A model generated the notes under the pieces. That model was not told the DNA's origin, ran no database searches, and was given only the letters and a program-made list of their open reading frames with translations. This document shows, piece by piece, positions 8,970 through 16,794 of a stretch of 64,000 nt of DNA; position 1 is the stretch's first letter; every line of letters starts with the position of its first letter. The position numbers and the translations under genes are program-made. Source of the DNA: Rhodovulum sulfidophilum (GTDB lineage Bacteria > Pseudomonadota > Alphaproteobacteria > Rhodobacterales > Rhodobacteraceae); assembly GCA_003241785.1 (NCBI GenBank), contig QFPW01000009.1, forward strand, positions 1-64,000, given 5' to 3'.

Positions 8970-10043
8970 TCAGCCGGTTGGAAGCAGTCTGGCCCGGGCG
9001 GGTTCCCAGCCGATGGTGACGCTCTCGCCCGGCGCGAACCGTGCGAGATGCGCCTGGTTCTGGCGCTCGGCGGTCAGTTCCTGGTCGCCGACCGCGAGCC
9101 GGTAGCGCAGCATCGCGCCCTGGTAGGTCTCGCCGAGCACCCGGGCGTGGAGCGCGGGCACGCCGGCGGCCTCGGCCTCGGCGCCCATCAGCACGTTCTC
9201 CGGCCGGATCACGAGGTTCGCGACCGCCCCGGGGCTAATCGCATGGCCGATGCCGGCGGAGAGGATCGCCTCGCCGAGCCGCGCCTGGGCGACGCCGTCC
9301 GCCGCGCGCACCATCGTGGTCTCGAGCACGTTCGACTGGCCGATGAAGGTGGTGACGAAGAGGCTCGACGGGCGTTCGTAGATCTCGGTCGGTGTGCCCG
9401 ACTGCTCGATCCGGCCGGCGCGCATCACGCCGATCCGGTCGGACATGGTGAGCGCCTCGTCCTGGTCGTGGGTGACATAGACCGTGGTGATGCCGAGCCG
9501 CTGCTGCAGATCCTTGATCCAGAACTTCATTTCCTCGCGCAGCGCCTTGTCGAGCGCCGAGAGCGGCTCGTCGAGGAGCAGGATGCGCGGCTCGGTCACC
9601 AGCACGCGCGCGAGGGCCACGCGCTGCTGCTGTCCGCCCGAGAGGTTGCGCTGGTAGCGGTCCTCGAACCCGGCGAGGCCGACCTGCGCGAGCGCGGAGC
9701 GGACCGCGTTCTCGATCTCGGCCTTCGGCTTCTTGCGCAGCCGGAGGCCGAAGGCGATGTTCTCCGCGACGTTCATGTTCGGGAAGATCGCGTAGTTCTG
9801 GAACACGATGCCGATGCCGCGCTTCTCGGGCGGCAGAGGCGTGACGTCCTCGCCGCCGATCAGGATGCGGCCGAAGCTCGGCCGCACGAAACCGGCGATC
9901 ATCCGGAGCGTCGTCGACTTGCCGCAGCCCGAGGGGCCGAGCAGCGAATAGAATTCCCCCTCGGCGATCGCGAGCGAAACGCTGTCGACCGCCTTCGTGT
10001 CGCCATAGGCGCGCGTCAGCTGTTCGAGGCGGATGTCGGACAT
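8970..10043 (-). CDS. ABC transporter ATP-binding protein, spermidine/putrescine (PotA) type
   Basis: A 357-residue ATPase with Walker A GPSGCGKST, ABC signature LSGGQQQRVALARVL, Walker B ILLLDEPLSALD and a switch histidine in YVTHDQDEA. A C-terminal TOBE-type regulatory domain follows from about residue 280. This is the PotA/FbpC layout of importers for polyamines and related small organic solutes. It follows the binding-protein gene by 27 bases. With the two permeases and the binding protein it makes a complete importer whose substrate is presumably what the downstream HyuA/DUF917 enzymes degrade. Confidence 0.93.
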   Translation of the reverse strand: MSDIRLEQLTRAYGDTKAVDSVSLAIAEGEFYSLLGPSGCGKSTTLRMIAGFVRPSFGRILIGGEDVTPLPPEKRGIGIVFQNYAIFPNMNVAENIAFGLRLRKKPKAEIENAVRSALAQVGLAGFEDRYQRNLSGGQQQRVALARVLVTEPRILLLDEPLSALDKALREEMKFWIKDLQQRLGITTVYVTHDQDEALTMSDRIGVMRAGRIEQSGTPTEIYERPSSLFVTTFIGQSNVLETTMVRAADGVAQARLGEAILSAGIGHAISPGAVANLVIRPENVLMGAEAEAAGVPALHARVLGETYQGAMLRYRLAVGDQELTAERQNQAHLARFAPGESVTIGWEPARARLLPTG

Positions 10044-10070
10044 GGAACGGGTCTCCGAGGGGGCGGCGGA

Positions 10071-11162
10071 TCAGGAGGCGAAGATGTCGTTGACGGTCTC
10101 GACGATGTCGTCCTCGTTCTCGAGGTAGGAGGCCCAGTCCGGGATCCACATGCCCTCGAGCGCGTTCGCGTCGTTCGTGACACCCTGGTCGAGAAGGCCC
10201 TGCGCCAGCGTCGCGTTCTTGTTCGAGGCGCGGTAGAAGAAGACCTTGGAGACCTCCGACTGGTAGGTCGCGTCCATCGTGCGGTTGATGAGCGCCAGCG
10301 CGAGCTTCTTCTGCGTCGGCTCGAGGTAGCGGCTCACGGTCTTGGTCTGGGTCAGCGCGGGGCGCGGGTCGTCCCAGAGATAGGCGTCGACCGGGATGCC
10401 CTTGGCCTTCTGCAGATAGACCTCGCCGTCGTTCTGCACGGCGATCTCGACCTCGCCGCGCTCGACCAGCGCCTGCATGTTGCCGGTGAAGTCGGAGATC
10501 TTCATGGGCGAGGCGGCCTTCATCGCCTCGTAGCCGGCGTCGAGATCGAACTGGTCCTCGCCGAAGGCGCCGCAGGAGACGAGGAAGAACATCATCTGCA
10601 GCGTGTTGGTCGTCACGTAGGTGCCGCGCTTGCCGGCGTAGCGCTCGTCCCAGAAATCCTTGAACGACGTCGGGGCGGCGACCCCCGTGTCGGTGCGGTA
10701 GACGTAGCAGTAGCGCGAGAAGGCCCAGGTCAGGCCGACGCCGTTCTGGCTCGCGAAGGGCCAGAGGTCCTTGGCGTTCGGCACGTTGGCGATGAGCTCG
10801 TCCTGCGGCATGAAATAGTCGCCGGCGCCCGCCGTCTTGAACATCTCGGGCAGGTTCCAGTTCGTCACCGCGAAGGGCGGCTTCTTCGGGCCGTTCGCGA
10901 CGAATTTCGGGAACCAGGGGAAGGAGCTGTCGTAGCTGACCTTGCAGTTGAAGTCCTTCTCGAACTGGTCGAGCAGCAGCTTGCGCTGGGTCTCCTCCCA
11001 GAAGCCGCCCCATTCGGCGATGGTGATCGTCTCGCCCTTCGCGTCGAACACGCCGCCGTCGTAGGTCACGTCCTGCGACCAGGCGTGATTGATGTTGAAG
11101 AGGCTGACGCCGGCGGTGGCGGCTCCGGTCTTGAGCAATCCGCGGCGAGAGAACTGGGTCAT
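10071..11162 (-). CDS. extracellular solute-binding protein, PotD-like, Tat-exported
   Basis: A 363-residue periplasmic binding protein of the spermidine/putrescine (PotD/PotF) class. The N terminus carries a twin-arginine signal (SRRGLLKTGAATAG) with likely cleavage after the HAWSQD region, so it is probably folded before export by the Tat system. It captures the substrate for the importer made by the neighbouring permease and ATPase genes. An AAAAGGACC ribosome binding site precedes the ATG. The specificity cannot be read from sequence; related proteins bind polyamines, amino acid derivatives or opine-like compounds. Confidence 0.92.
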   Translation of the reverse strand: MTQFSRRGLLKTGAATAGVSLFNINHAWSQDVTYDGGVFDAKGETITIAEWGGFWEETQRKLLLDQFEKDFNCKVSYDSSFPWFPKFVANGPKKPPFAVTNWNLPEMFKTAGAGDYFMPQDELIANVPNAKDLWPFASQNGVGLTWAFSRYCYVYRTDTGVAAPTSFKDFWDERYAGKRGTYVTTNTLQMMFFLVSCGAFGEDQFDLDAGYEAMKAASPMKISDFTGNMQALVERGEVEIAVQNDGEVYLQKAKGIPVDAYLWDDPRPALTQTKTVSRYLEPTQKKLALALINRTMDATYQSEVSKVFFYRASNKNATLAQGLLDQGVTNDANALEGMWIPDWASYLENEDDIVETVNDIFAS

Positions 11163-11175
11163 CGAGGGGTCCTTT

Positions 11176-11982
11176 TCAGCGACGGGCGAGAAGTTTGCGA
11201 AGGTTGAGAAGCCGCGAGGACAGCAGCGTCGAGAGCACGACGAGGCAGATCGCGAAGATGCCGGCGGCCGCGGCCGTGGGCTCGAAGGCGTAGCGCAGCG
11301 AGGTGTAGATCGCGAGCGGCAGCGGCTGGCGGTCGGCCGGGGCGAGGAACAGGGTGAGCTCGAACTGGCCGAAGCTGATGATGAAGGCGAAGATCGTGCC
11401 CGCCGAGATCCCGGGCGAGATCACGGGCAGCGTCACCTTGAAGAAGGCCTGGAGGGGGCTGGCGCCAAGGCTGCGCGCGGCCTCCTCCAAGGAGGGGTCG
11501 AAATCGACGAGCGAGGCCGAGACCGTCGCGATGACGAAGGGCATCGTCACCAGCACATGCCCGATCAGCAGGCCCGGGAAGGTCCGGGCGAGCTCGCTGC
11601 CGGTCCAGATGTAGAAGACGTAGAGCGCGAGGCCGACCACGACGCCCGGCAGCACCACCGGCAGGATGAAGAGGCCGCGCAGCAGCTCCTTGCCCTTCCA
11701 GGTCGAGCGGGTGAGGAACACCGCCGCCATCGTGCCGAGCAGGGTCGAGACGACCGTGGTCGCCGCCGCGAGGCCGAAGGAGAAGAGGAAGGCCGGCATG
11801 AAGGTCGGCGAGGTCAGGAAGGTCCGGATCCAGCGCAGCGACAGCCCCTCGGGCGGGAAGGTCAGATAGTCGCCGGAATTGAGGCCGGCCAGCACGACGA
11901 GCATCACCGGCACCAGCAGGACCGCGAGGGTGATCGCCGCCAGGACGCGGAAGGCCAGCGGGATCGGGTTGATGTCGCCCAT
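11176..11982 (-). CDS. ABC transporter permease, PotC-like
   Basis: A 268-residue inner-membrane permease with about six hydrophobic segments. The cytoplasmic EAA loop (EEAARSLGASPLQAFFKVTL) contacts the ATPase. The start MGDINPIP is chosen because its ATG shares one base with the stop of the upstream permease (TGATG), giving the usual size for the second permease of PotABCD-type importers. Together with the preceding permease it should form the heterodimeric channel. Confidence 0.92.
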   Translation of the reverse strand: MGDINPIPLAFRVLAAITLAVLLVPVMLVVLAGLNSGDYLTFPPEGLSLRWIRTFLTSPTFMPAFLFSFGLAAATTVVSTLLGTMAAVFLTRSTWKGKELLRGLFILPVVLPGVVVGLALYVFYIWTGSELARTFPGLLIGHVLVTMPFVIATVSASLVDFDPSLEEAARSLGASPLQAFFKVTLPVISPGISAGTIFAFIISFGQFELTLFLAPADRQPLPLAIYTSLRYAFEPTAAAAGIFAICLVVLSTLLSSRLLNLRKLLARR

Positions 11983-12881
11983 CAGACACGGCCTCCGGCC
12001 TGGCGTTTCAGCGCGTAGACATAGATCGCGAGCGCGAGGAGCGCGGTGACGAAGAGCACCGTCCCGATCGCCGCGCCGAACTGCCAGCGGCCGACCTCGG
12101 CGATCTGCTGGTAGATGTGGATCGGCAGCGTCACGACCTTCCAGCCGCCCATCAGCGCGGGCACCACGTAGGAGGAGATCGCGAGCGCGAAGACGAGCAG
12201 CGTTCCGGCGTAGATCCCGGGCAAGGACAGCGGCAGCGTCACCTGCCACATCGCCTGCCAGCGCGAGGCCCCGAGGCTGCGCGCCGCCTCCTCGAGCGAG
12301 GGGTTGATCGCCTTGATCGCCCCGATCAGCGACAGCACCATGAAGGGCAGCGTCACCTGCACGAGCCCGACGACGACGCCGAAGGGATTGTACATGAGCG
12401 GCAGCGGCGCGGAGATGAGCCCCGCCGCCCGCAGCGCGCCGTTGATGATCCCGTTGTCGCCGAGGAGCACCATGAGCCCGTAGAGCCGGATCACCATGTC
12501 GAGCTGCATCGAGACGAGCACGAGCAGCGTCAGCAGGGTCGCGGTCGAGGGACGGATCGCCCGGGCGATGATGAAGGCGAGCGGATAGCCGAGCACGAGG
12601 CAGATCGCGGAGACGAGCCCGCCGATCCAGACCGAGCGCAGGATCGCGAGGTAATAGGAGTCGCGGGTGAAGATCCGGACGTAATTGTCCAGGGTGAACT
12701 TGCCCTGGAAGGTCACGACCCCGGCCGTCGACTTGTCGAGCGAGATCGCGAGCAGCGAGACCACCGGCAGCAGGAAGAAGACGAGGAAGACCAGGATCGC
12801 CGGGACGACCAGCCACCAGAGCCGGGGCTGGATCAGCCGCCGGGGCCGTTCGGGCGCGAGAACCATGGTCTCCGTCGTCAT
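11982..12881 (-). CDS. ABC transporter permease, PotB-like
   Basis: A 299-residue inner-membrane permease. After a short charged N terminus there are about six membrane segments, the first around VVPAILVFLVFFLLPVVSLL. The EAA loop is EEAARSLGASRWQAMWQVTL. It belongs to the PotB/spermidine class and pairs with the PotC-like protein encoded next. It begins 13 bases after the racemase-like gene, so it is part of the same transcript. Confidence 0.92.
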   Translation of the reverse strand: MTTETMVLAPERPRRLIQPRLWWLVVPAILVFLVFFLLPVVSLLAISLDKSTAGVVTFQGKFTLDNYVRIFTRDSYYLAILRSVWIGGLVSAICLVLGYPLAFIIARAIRPSTATLLTLLVLVSMQLDMVIRLYGLMVLLGDNGIINGALRAAGLISAPLPLMYNPFGVVVGLVQVTLPFMVLSLIGAIKAINPSLEEAARSLGASRWQAMWQVTLPLSLPGIYAGTLLVFALAISSYVVPALMGGWKVVTLPIHIYQQIAEVGRWQFGAAIGTVLFVTALLALAIYVYALKRQAGGRV

Positions 12882-12894
12882 CGGCGTCTCCCGC

Positions 12895-13665
12895 TCACTC
12901 CGCCGCCTGGAGGCGGAGGTCCGGCATGTCGTAGCCGGGCATCGGCTTCTCGGGGGGCAGCGGGAAGGTGAGCTTGCTCTGGCTGAGCCCCGAGCGGACC
13001 AGCGCCGCCGCCATGTTGACCGCCGTCGGGATCGGGTCGACCACCGGGATGTCGATGCCGCGCGCCAGGAGCCCCTCGCGGACCGCCTGGGCGCAGCCGA
13101 GCAGGCCGGTGCAGCCGAAGATCACCGCCTCGGCGCCGTCGATCTCGACCGCCTTCGCGGCCTCGTCGACCAGCGCGGCCACGGTCGCGCCCATGTCGGA
13201 TTCGAGCTCGAGCACCGGGATGTCGACCGCGCGGCAGCTCGCCATCCGGCCGGAGAGACCATGCACGGCGGCGGCGTTCTCGAACGACGGCCTCAGCCGG
13301 CGCAGCACGGTGACGACCGAGAAGCGGTGCCCGAGCATCGCGGCGACGTGCATCGCGGTCTGGCCGGGGCCGAGAACCGGGATCGTCACGCATTCCCGCG
13401 CCGGGCGCATGCCGGGATCGCCCATGCAGTCGATCACCACCGCGTCGACGCCGTCGCGCTCGGCGTCGATGATCGCGCGAACGGTGTCGGGCGCGGCCAT
13501 CGCCTGCTCGTATTCGCATTCGATCGAGCCCGGCCCGCGGTCGATCTGCGACGCCGAGACGATGAGCCCGGGCGATTCAAGTCCCTTCACGGCGGCGTCG
13601 GTTCGGAAGCCGCGGGTGGTGATCGGGGAAACGACTCGGACATGGACGGCGCGGGGGGCGGTCAT
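12895..13665 (-). CDS. Asp/Glu/hydantoin racemase family protein
   Basis: A 256-residue protein of the Asp/Glu/hydantoin racemase superfamily. Two cysteine-centred motifs are in the expected places, VVIDCMGDPGM in the first half and AVIFGCTGLLGC in the second, matching the paired cysteine acid/base of cofactor-independent racemases. I chose the ATG at 13665 (MTAPRAVHV) because family similarity begins there and an AAGG lies about 10 bases upstream. The frame stays open for a further 57 codons but that part has no family character and would run through the promoter. It is the first gene of the cluster. A hydantoin or amino-acid racemase would let the pathway use both stereoisomers. Confidence 0.85.
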   Translation of the reverse strand: MTAPRAVHVRVVSPITTRGFRTDAAVKGLESPGLIVSASQIDRGPGSIECEYEQAMAAPDTVRAIIDAERDGVDAVVIDCMGDPGMRPARECVTIPVLGPGQTAMHVAAMLGHRFSVVTVLRRLRPSFENAAAVHGLSGRMASCRAVDIPVLELESDMGATVAALVDEAAKAVEIDGAEAVIFGCTGLLGCAQAVREGLLARGIDIPVVDPIPTAVNMAAALVRSGLSQSKLTFPLPPEKPMPGYDMPDLRLQAAE

Positions 13666-13758
13666 CGAGGGCACCTTGGATATGTTGGGCTCGACCAAGC
13701 GTGTCCCGTTTCGCGGCACGAAAGAAGCCTTCCCGCGGATAGGCTGGCGAGGAATACG

Positions 13759-13787
13759 GATGAAGCGTGTCGGAACCGTGGCGTCAA
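13759..13787 (-). promoter_or_regulatory. candidate sigma70 promoter of the transporter/HyuA/DUF917 cluster
   Basis: Read on the minus strand, TTGACG (13787-13782) is followed after 17 bases by TTCATC (13764-13759). The -35 matches five of six consensus positions, while the -10 is weak, as expected for a promoter that needs an activator. The leader to the first ATG would be about 85-90 bases. It is the only -35/-10 pair of this quality I found in the region upstream of the cluster. Confidence 0.5.
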
Positions 13788-13789
13788 CT

Positions 13790-13807
13790 CCTATCCGTTC
13801 GGATAGG
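13790..13807. promoter_or_regulatory. palindromic operator candidate upstream of the cluster
   Basis: An 8-base inverted repeat, CCTATCCG-TT-CGGATAGG, lies two bases upstream of the candidate -35 of the minus-strand cluster. Its centre is about 46 bases before the inferred transcription start. A single identical half-site (CGGATAGG) occurs at 13736-13743. The position is that of a class II activator site. The regulator is not identified. Confidence 0.55.
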
Positions 13808-13907
13808 GGCGTGGCCCCGAGCTGTTCGTTTCGCACGCAGCGACGCCGCCGCGGCCTTCGGCGGATTCGGCGTGACAGCCGGGCGTCGATCTGCGACAGG
13901 ATGGGGA

Positions 13908-13994
13908 CGAAACCGGGGGCGTCCGCGCAGCGCGCGGGCTGAGAAGCACCCTTAGAACCTGAACCAGATCATGCTGGCGGAGGGAGCTGTTTCG
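13908..13994 (+). promoter_or_regulatory. TPP (thiamine pyrophosphate) riboswitch
   Basis: The THI element core is present. GGGCTGAGA (13935-13943) is followed by ACCCTTAGAACCTGA, then ATGCTGGCGGAGGGA in the usual spacing. A perfect 6-base closing stem pairs CGAAAC (13908-13913) with GTTTCG (13989-13994), and an internal CCGCGC/GCGCGG stem precedes the CTGAGA. It lies immediately upstream of thiM, so it should shut down thiamine salvage when TPP is abundant. Confidence 0.93.
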
Positions 13995-14031
13995 GGGCGC
14001 CGCCGTCTTCCGGCCCGTCGCCTCGGCCTCT

Positions 14032-14045
14032 CCCGCCCGGGGGAA
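14032..14045 (+). promoter_or_regulatory. ribosome-binding-site hairpin of the riboswitch expression platform
   Basis: CCCG (14032-14035) can pair with CGGG (14038-14041), burying part of the GGGGGAA ribosome binding site (14039-14045) that precedes the thiM ATG at 14052. There is no T-tract, so translational rather than transcriptional control is the simpler reading. The pairing with the aptamer in the unbound state was not worked out. Confidence 0.45.
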
Positions 14046-14051
14046 TGACCG

Positions 14052-14870
14052 ATGACCGATCCCAGCCTCGCGACCGACCTTCGCCTCGGCCCCCTGCTGG
14101 CCGAGATGCGGGCCGCGACGCCGCTCGTCCAGTGCGTCACCAATTTCGTCGCGATGAACATCGCCGCCAACACGCTGCTCGCCGCCGGCGCCTCGCCCGC
14201 GATGGTGCATGACGCGCGGGAATCGGGCGAGTTCGCCGCGATCGCCGGCGCCGTCACGATCAACATCGGAACGCTCTCGCCCGAATGGCTCGGCGGCATG
14301 CGCGCCGCGGCCGAGGGCGCGGCGGCGGCCGGGCGGCCCTGGGTGCTCGATCCGGTCGCGCATTTCGCGACCGACTTCCGCCGCCGGGCGACCGCCGGGC
14401 TGATGGCGCTGCGGCCGGCGATCGTCCGCGGCAACGCCTCGGAGATCCTCGCGCTCGGCGGCGCCGCCGGGCAGGGGCGCGGCGCGGACAGCGGCGATCC
14501 GGTCGCGGCGGCGGAGGCGGTCGCGGTGACCCTCGCCCGCGAGACCGGCGCGGTGATCGCGGTGACCGGCGCGGTCGATTTCGTGACCGATGGCGCGCGT
14601 TCGGCGCGGGTCCATGGCGGCTCGGCGCTGATGCCCAGGGTGACGGCGCTCGGCTGCGCGCTGACCTGCCTCGTCGGCGCCTTCGCGGCCGTCCGGCCCG
14701 GCGCGCCCTTCGAGGCGACGCTGGCCGCGCTCGCGATGTTCGCCGCGGCGGGCGAGACGGCGGGGGCGGAAGCCGCCGGGCCGGGCAGTTTCGGCTGGCG
14801 CTTCCTCGACGCGCTGGCCGCCACGACGCCCGCCGATCTCGACGCGCCCGGCCGCGTGGTGCCGGCATGA
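14052..14870 (+). CDS. thiM: hydroxyethylthiazole kinase
   Basis: A 272-residue ribokinase-fold enzyme that phosphorylates the thiazole moiety of thiamine for salvage. The N terminus has the family segment TPLVQCVTNFVAMNIAANTLL and ASPAM. The middle holds DPVAH and RGNASEI, and the C-terminal part has the phosphate/anion-hole region VTALGCALT with the catalytic cysteine. It is the first gene of thiMED, directly behind the TPP riboswitch. Its stop overlaps the thiE start (ATGA). No thiC or thiG is in the window, so this operon serves salvage of thiazole and pyrimidine precursors. Confidence 0.95.
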   Translation: MTDPSLATDLRLGPLLAEMRAATPLVQCVTNFVAMNIAANTLLAAGASPAMVHDARESGEFAAIAGAVTINIGTLSPEWLGGMRAAAEGAAAAGRPWVLDPVAHFATDFRRRATAGLMALRPAIVRGNASEILALGGAAGQGRGADSGDPVAAAEAVAVTLARETGAVIAVTGAVDFVTDGARSARVHGGSALMPRVTALGCALTCLVGAFAAVRPGAPFEATLAALAMFAAAGETAGAEAAGPGSFGWRFLDALAATTPADLDAPGRVVPA

Positions 14871-15526
14871 GCGCCCGGTTCGACCCCGCCGCGCTCGCGG
14901 TCTATCTCGTGCTCGATCCCGGGCTCTGCGAAGGCTTCGGCCTCGTCGAGACCGCCGTCACGGCGGTCCGGGGCGGGGCGACGATGATCCAGCTGCGCGA
15001 CAAGGACGGCGACACGGCGCGCCGGCTCGCCACCGCCCGCGCGCTCCGCGCCGCGCTGGCGGGAAGCGGCGTGCCGCTCGTCCTCAACGACGACGTCGAG
15101 GCCGCGGTCGCCGCGGAGCTGGACGGGGTCCACATCGGCCAGGAGGACATGAGCCCGACCGAGGCGCGGGCGCGGATCGGCGACGACGGGATCCTCGGGC
15201 TCTCGGTCGAGACCGAGGCCCTCGCCCGCGCGATCGATCCGCGCCTCGTCGATTACGCCGGCGCCGGGCCGGTCTTCGCGACCGGCACCAAGCCCGGGCA
15301 CAAGCCCGCGGTCGGCTTCGACGGGCTCGCCCGGATCGTCGCGGCCTGCCCGGTGCCCGCCGTGGCGATCGGAGGGCTCAAGGCGGAGCACGCGGCGCCG
15401 ACCTTCGCGGCCGGCGCGCGGGGCCTCGCGGTCGTCTCGGCGATCTGCGGCCAGCCCGATCCGGAGGCCGCGACCCGCTCTCTCTCGCGCGCCATGGCCG
15501 ACGCCACGGGGGAGGAGGCGCGATGA
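14867..15526 (+). CDS. thiE: thiamine-phosphate synthase
   Basis: A 219-residue TIM-barrel enzyme that joins HMP pyrophosphate and thiazole phosphate to give thiamine phosphate. Visible motifs are QLRDKDGD for substrate and magnesium binding, DGVHIGQEDM, and the phosphate-binding FATGTKPGHKPAVG followed by VAIGG. The ATG at 14867 overlaps the thiM stop by four bases, and the stop overlaps the start of thiD in the same way. The length is normal for ThiE. Confidence 0.95.
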   Translation: MSARFDPAALAVYLVLDPGLCEGFGLVETAVTAVRGGATMIQLRDKDGDTARRLATARALRAALAGSGVPLVLNDDVEAAVAAELDGVHIGQEDMSPTEARARIGDDGILGLSVETEALARAIDPRLVDYAGAGPVFATGTKPGHKPAVGFDGLARIVAACPVPAVAIGGLKAEHAAPTFAAGARGLAVVSAICGQPDPEAATRSLSRAMADATGEEAR

Positions 15527-16356
15527 TCCCGAACCTGCTCTCCATCGCGGGCTCCGACCCTTCCGGCGGCGCCGGCATCCAGGCCGATCTCAAGGCCTTC
15601 GCGGCGCGCGGCGCCTACGGCATGGCCGCGCTGACCGCGCTCACCGCGCAGAACACCCAGGGCGTCAGCGGCATCCACCGCGTGCCGCCCGAATTCGTCG
15701 CGGCGCAGATCGCGGCGATCCGCGACGATATCCGGATCGACGGCGTGAAGATCGGCATGATCGGCGAGGCGGCGATCGCCGAGGCGGTGGCGGAGGCGAT
15801 CGCGCCGCTCGCGGGCGCGCCGATCGTGCTCGACCCGGTGATGGTGGCAAAGGGCGGCGCGGCGCTGCTGCCGCCCGAGGCGGTCGCGGCGCTGCGCGCG
15901 GCGCTTCTGCCCCGCGCGACGATGTTGACGCCGAACCTCCCCGAGGCCGCCGCGCTGCTCGGCCGGCCGGAGGCGGCGTCGCGGGCTGAGATGGCGGACC
16001 AGGCGCTGGCCCTGCGCGACCTCGGCCCGGAAGCGGTGTTCCTCAAGGGGGGGCACCTCGGCGGCGAGACCAGCCCGGACGTGCTCGCGACCGCCGCCGG
16101 GCTCACCTGGTTCGACGCGCCCCGGGTCGCGACCCGCAACACGCACGGGACCGGCTGCTCCCTCTCCAGCGCGCTGGCGGCCGAGCTCGCCTTCGGGCAT
16201 CCGCCCGAGGTGGCGGCGGCGCGGGCGAAGGACTGGCTGCTGGGCGCGATCGCGGCGGCCGGCGATCTCGACGTCGGGCATGGACACGGCCCGGTCCAGC
16301 ATTTCCACGCGCTCTGGCCCGGGCTTGACAAGGTGGAACCCCGGGGCATTGGCTGA
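15523..16356 (+). CDS. thiD: bifunctional hydroxymethylpyrimidine / phosphomethylpyrimidine kinase
   Basis: A 277-residue ribokinase-family enzyme that phosphorylates HMP and HMP phosphate. It starts with SIAGSDPSGGAGIQADLKAF, carries LDPVMVAKGG in the middle, and the anion hole with catalytic cysteine is NTHGTGCSLSSALAAEL. It completes the three-gene riboswitch-controlled salvage operon with 4-base overlaps between all genes. Downstream the DksA-like gene follows after 49 bases and has its own strong ribosome binding site. Confidence 0.95.
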   Translation: MIPNLLSIAGSDPSGGAGIQADLKAFAARGAYGMAALTALTAQNTQGVSGIHRVPPEFVAAQIAAIRDDIRIDGVKIGMIGEAAIAEAVAEAIAPLAGAPIVLDPVMVAKGGAALLPPEAVAALRAALLPRATMLTPNLPEAAALLGRPEAASRAEMADQALALRDLGPEAVFLKGGHLGGETSPDVLATAAGLTWFDAPRVATRNTHGTGCSLSSALAAELAFGHPPEVAAARAKDWLLGAIAAAGDLDVGHGHGPVQHFHALWPGLDKVEPRGIG

Positions 16357-16405
16357 GGTTCTGTCCGGGGCGGGCCGGGCGCCGTCCGGCATCGGGAGGA
16401 AGGCC

Positions 16406-16723
16406 ATGAACGAGACCAGCGTCGAGATCCACGAGAGGCAGCTGCGCGCGCGCCTCGACTATCTGAGCGCGCGGCTACACCGCATCGACGACGAGCTGTC
16501 CGAGCCGCTCGACACCGGCGAGGACGCGAACGAGCACGAGGACGAGGAAGTGCTCGAGGATCTCGGCGCCTCGGGCCTGCAGGAGATCCGGATGATCGAG
16601 GCGGCGCTCGACCGGATCAAGCAGGGCACCTACGGGATCTGCGTCGTCTGCGGCGAGGCGATCGCCGAGGAACGGCTCGACGCGGTTCCCCAGGCGCCGA
16701 CCTGCCGCGACTGCGCCGCCTGA
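16406..16723 (+). CDS. TraR/DksA family zinc-finger protein
   Basis: A 105-residue protein with an N-terminal acidic helical region (coiled-coil-like) and a C-terminal C4 zinc finger, CVVCGEA then CRDC. It resembles short DksA-like proteins that insert into the RNA polymerase secondary channel. The start is fixed by a strong GGGAGGAAGG ribosome binding site just upstream of the ATG; the longer frame from 16280 runs inside thiD. Because it is shorter than DksA of E. coli, its effect on the polymerase cannot be assumed to be the same. Confidence 0.85.
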   Translation: MNETSVEIHERQLRARLDYLSARLHRIDDELSEPLDTGEDANEHEDEEVLEDLGASGLQEIRMIEAALDRIKQGTYGICVVCGEAIAEERLDAVPQAPTCRDCAA

Positions 16724-16730
16724 GGCGCGC

Positions 16731-16767
16731 ACCCCCCGGCCCGTGATCCGGTCGCGGGCCGGGGGGT
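16731..16767. terminator. strong hairpin between convergent genes
   Basis: A perfect 13-base stem (16731-16743 with 16755-16767, ACCCCCCGGCCCG and its complement) encloses an 11-base loop. It sits between the ends of the DksA-like gene and the OmpA-like gene, so it can act in both directions. No T-run follows, as is common in high-GC genomes. Confidence 0.75.
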
Positions 16768-16794
16768 CCGAATACCCGCCCCGGCGACGGCGTC

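Noticed and set aside
13666..13836. N-terminal extension of the racemase-like gene
   Set aside because: The extra 57 codons show no family similarity and would cover the promoter and palindrome.
13767..13955. 62-codon frame across the riboswitch
   Set aside because: It overlaps a conserved RNA structure and has no protein-like character.
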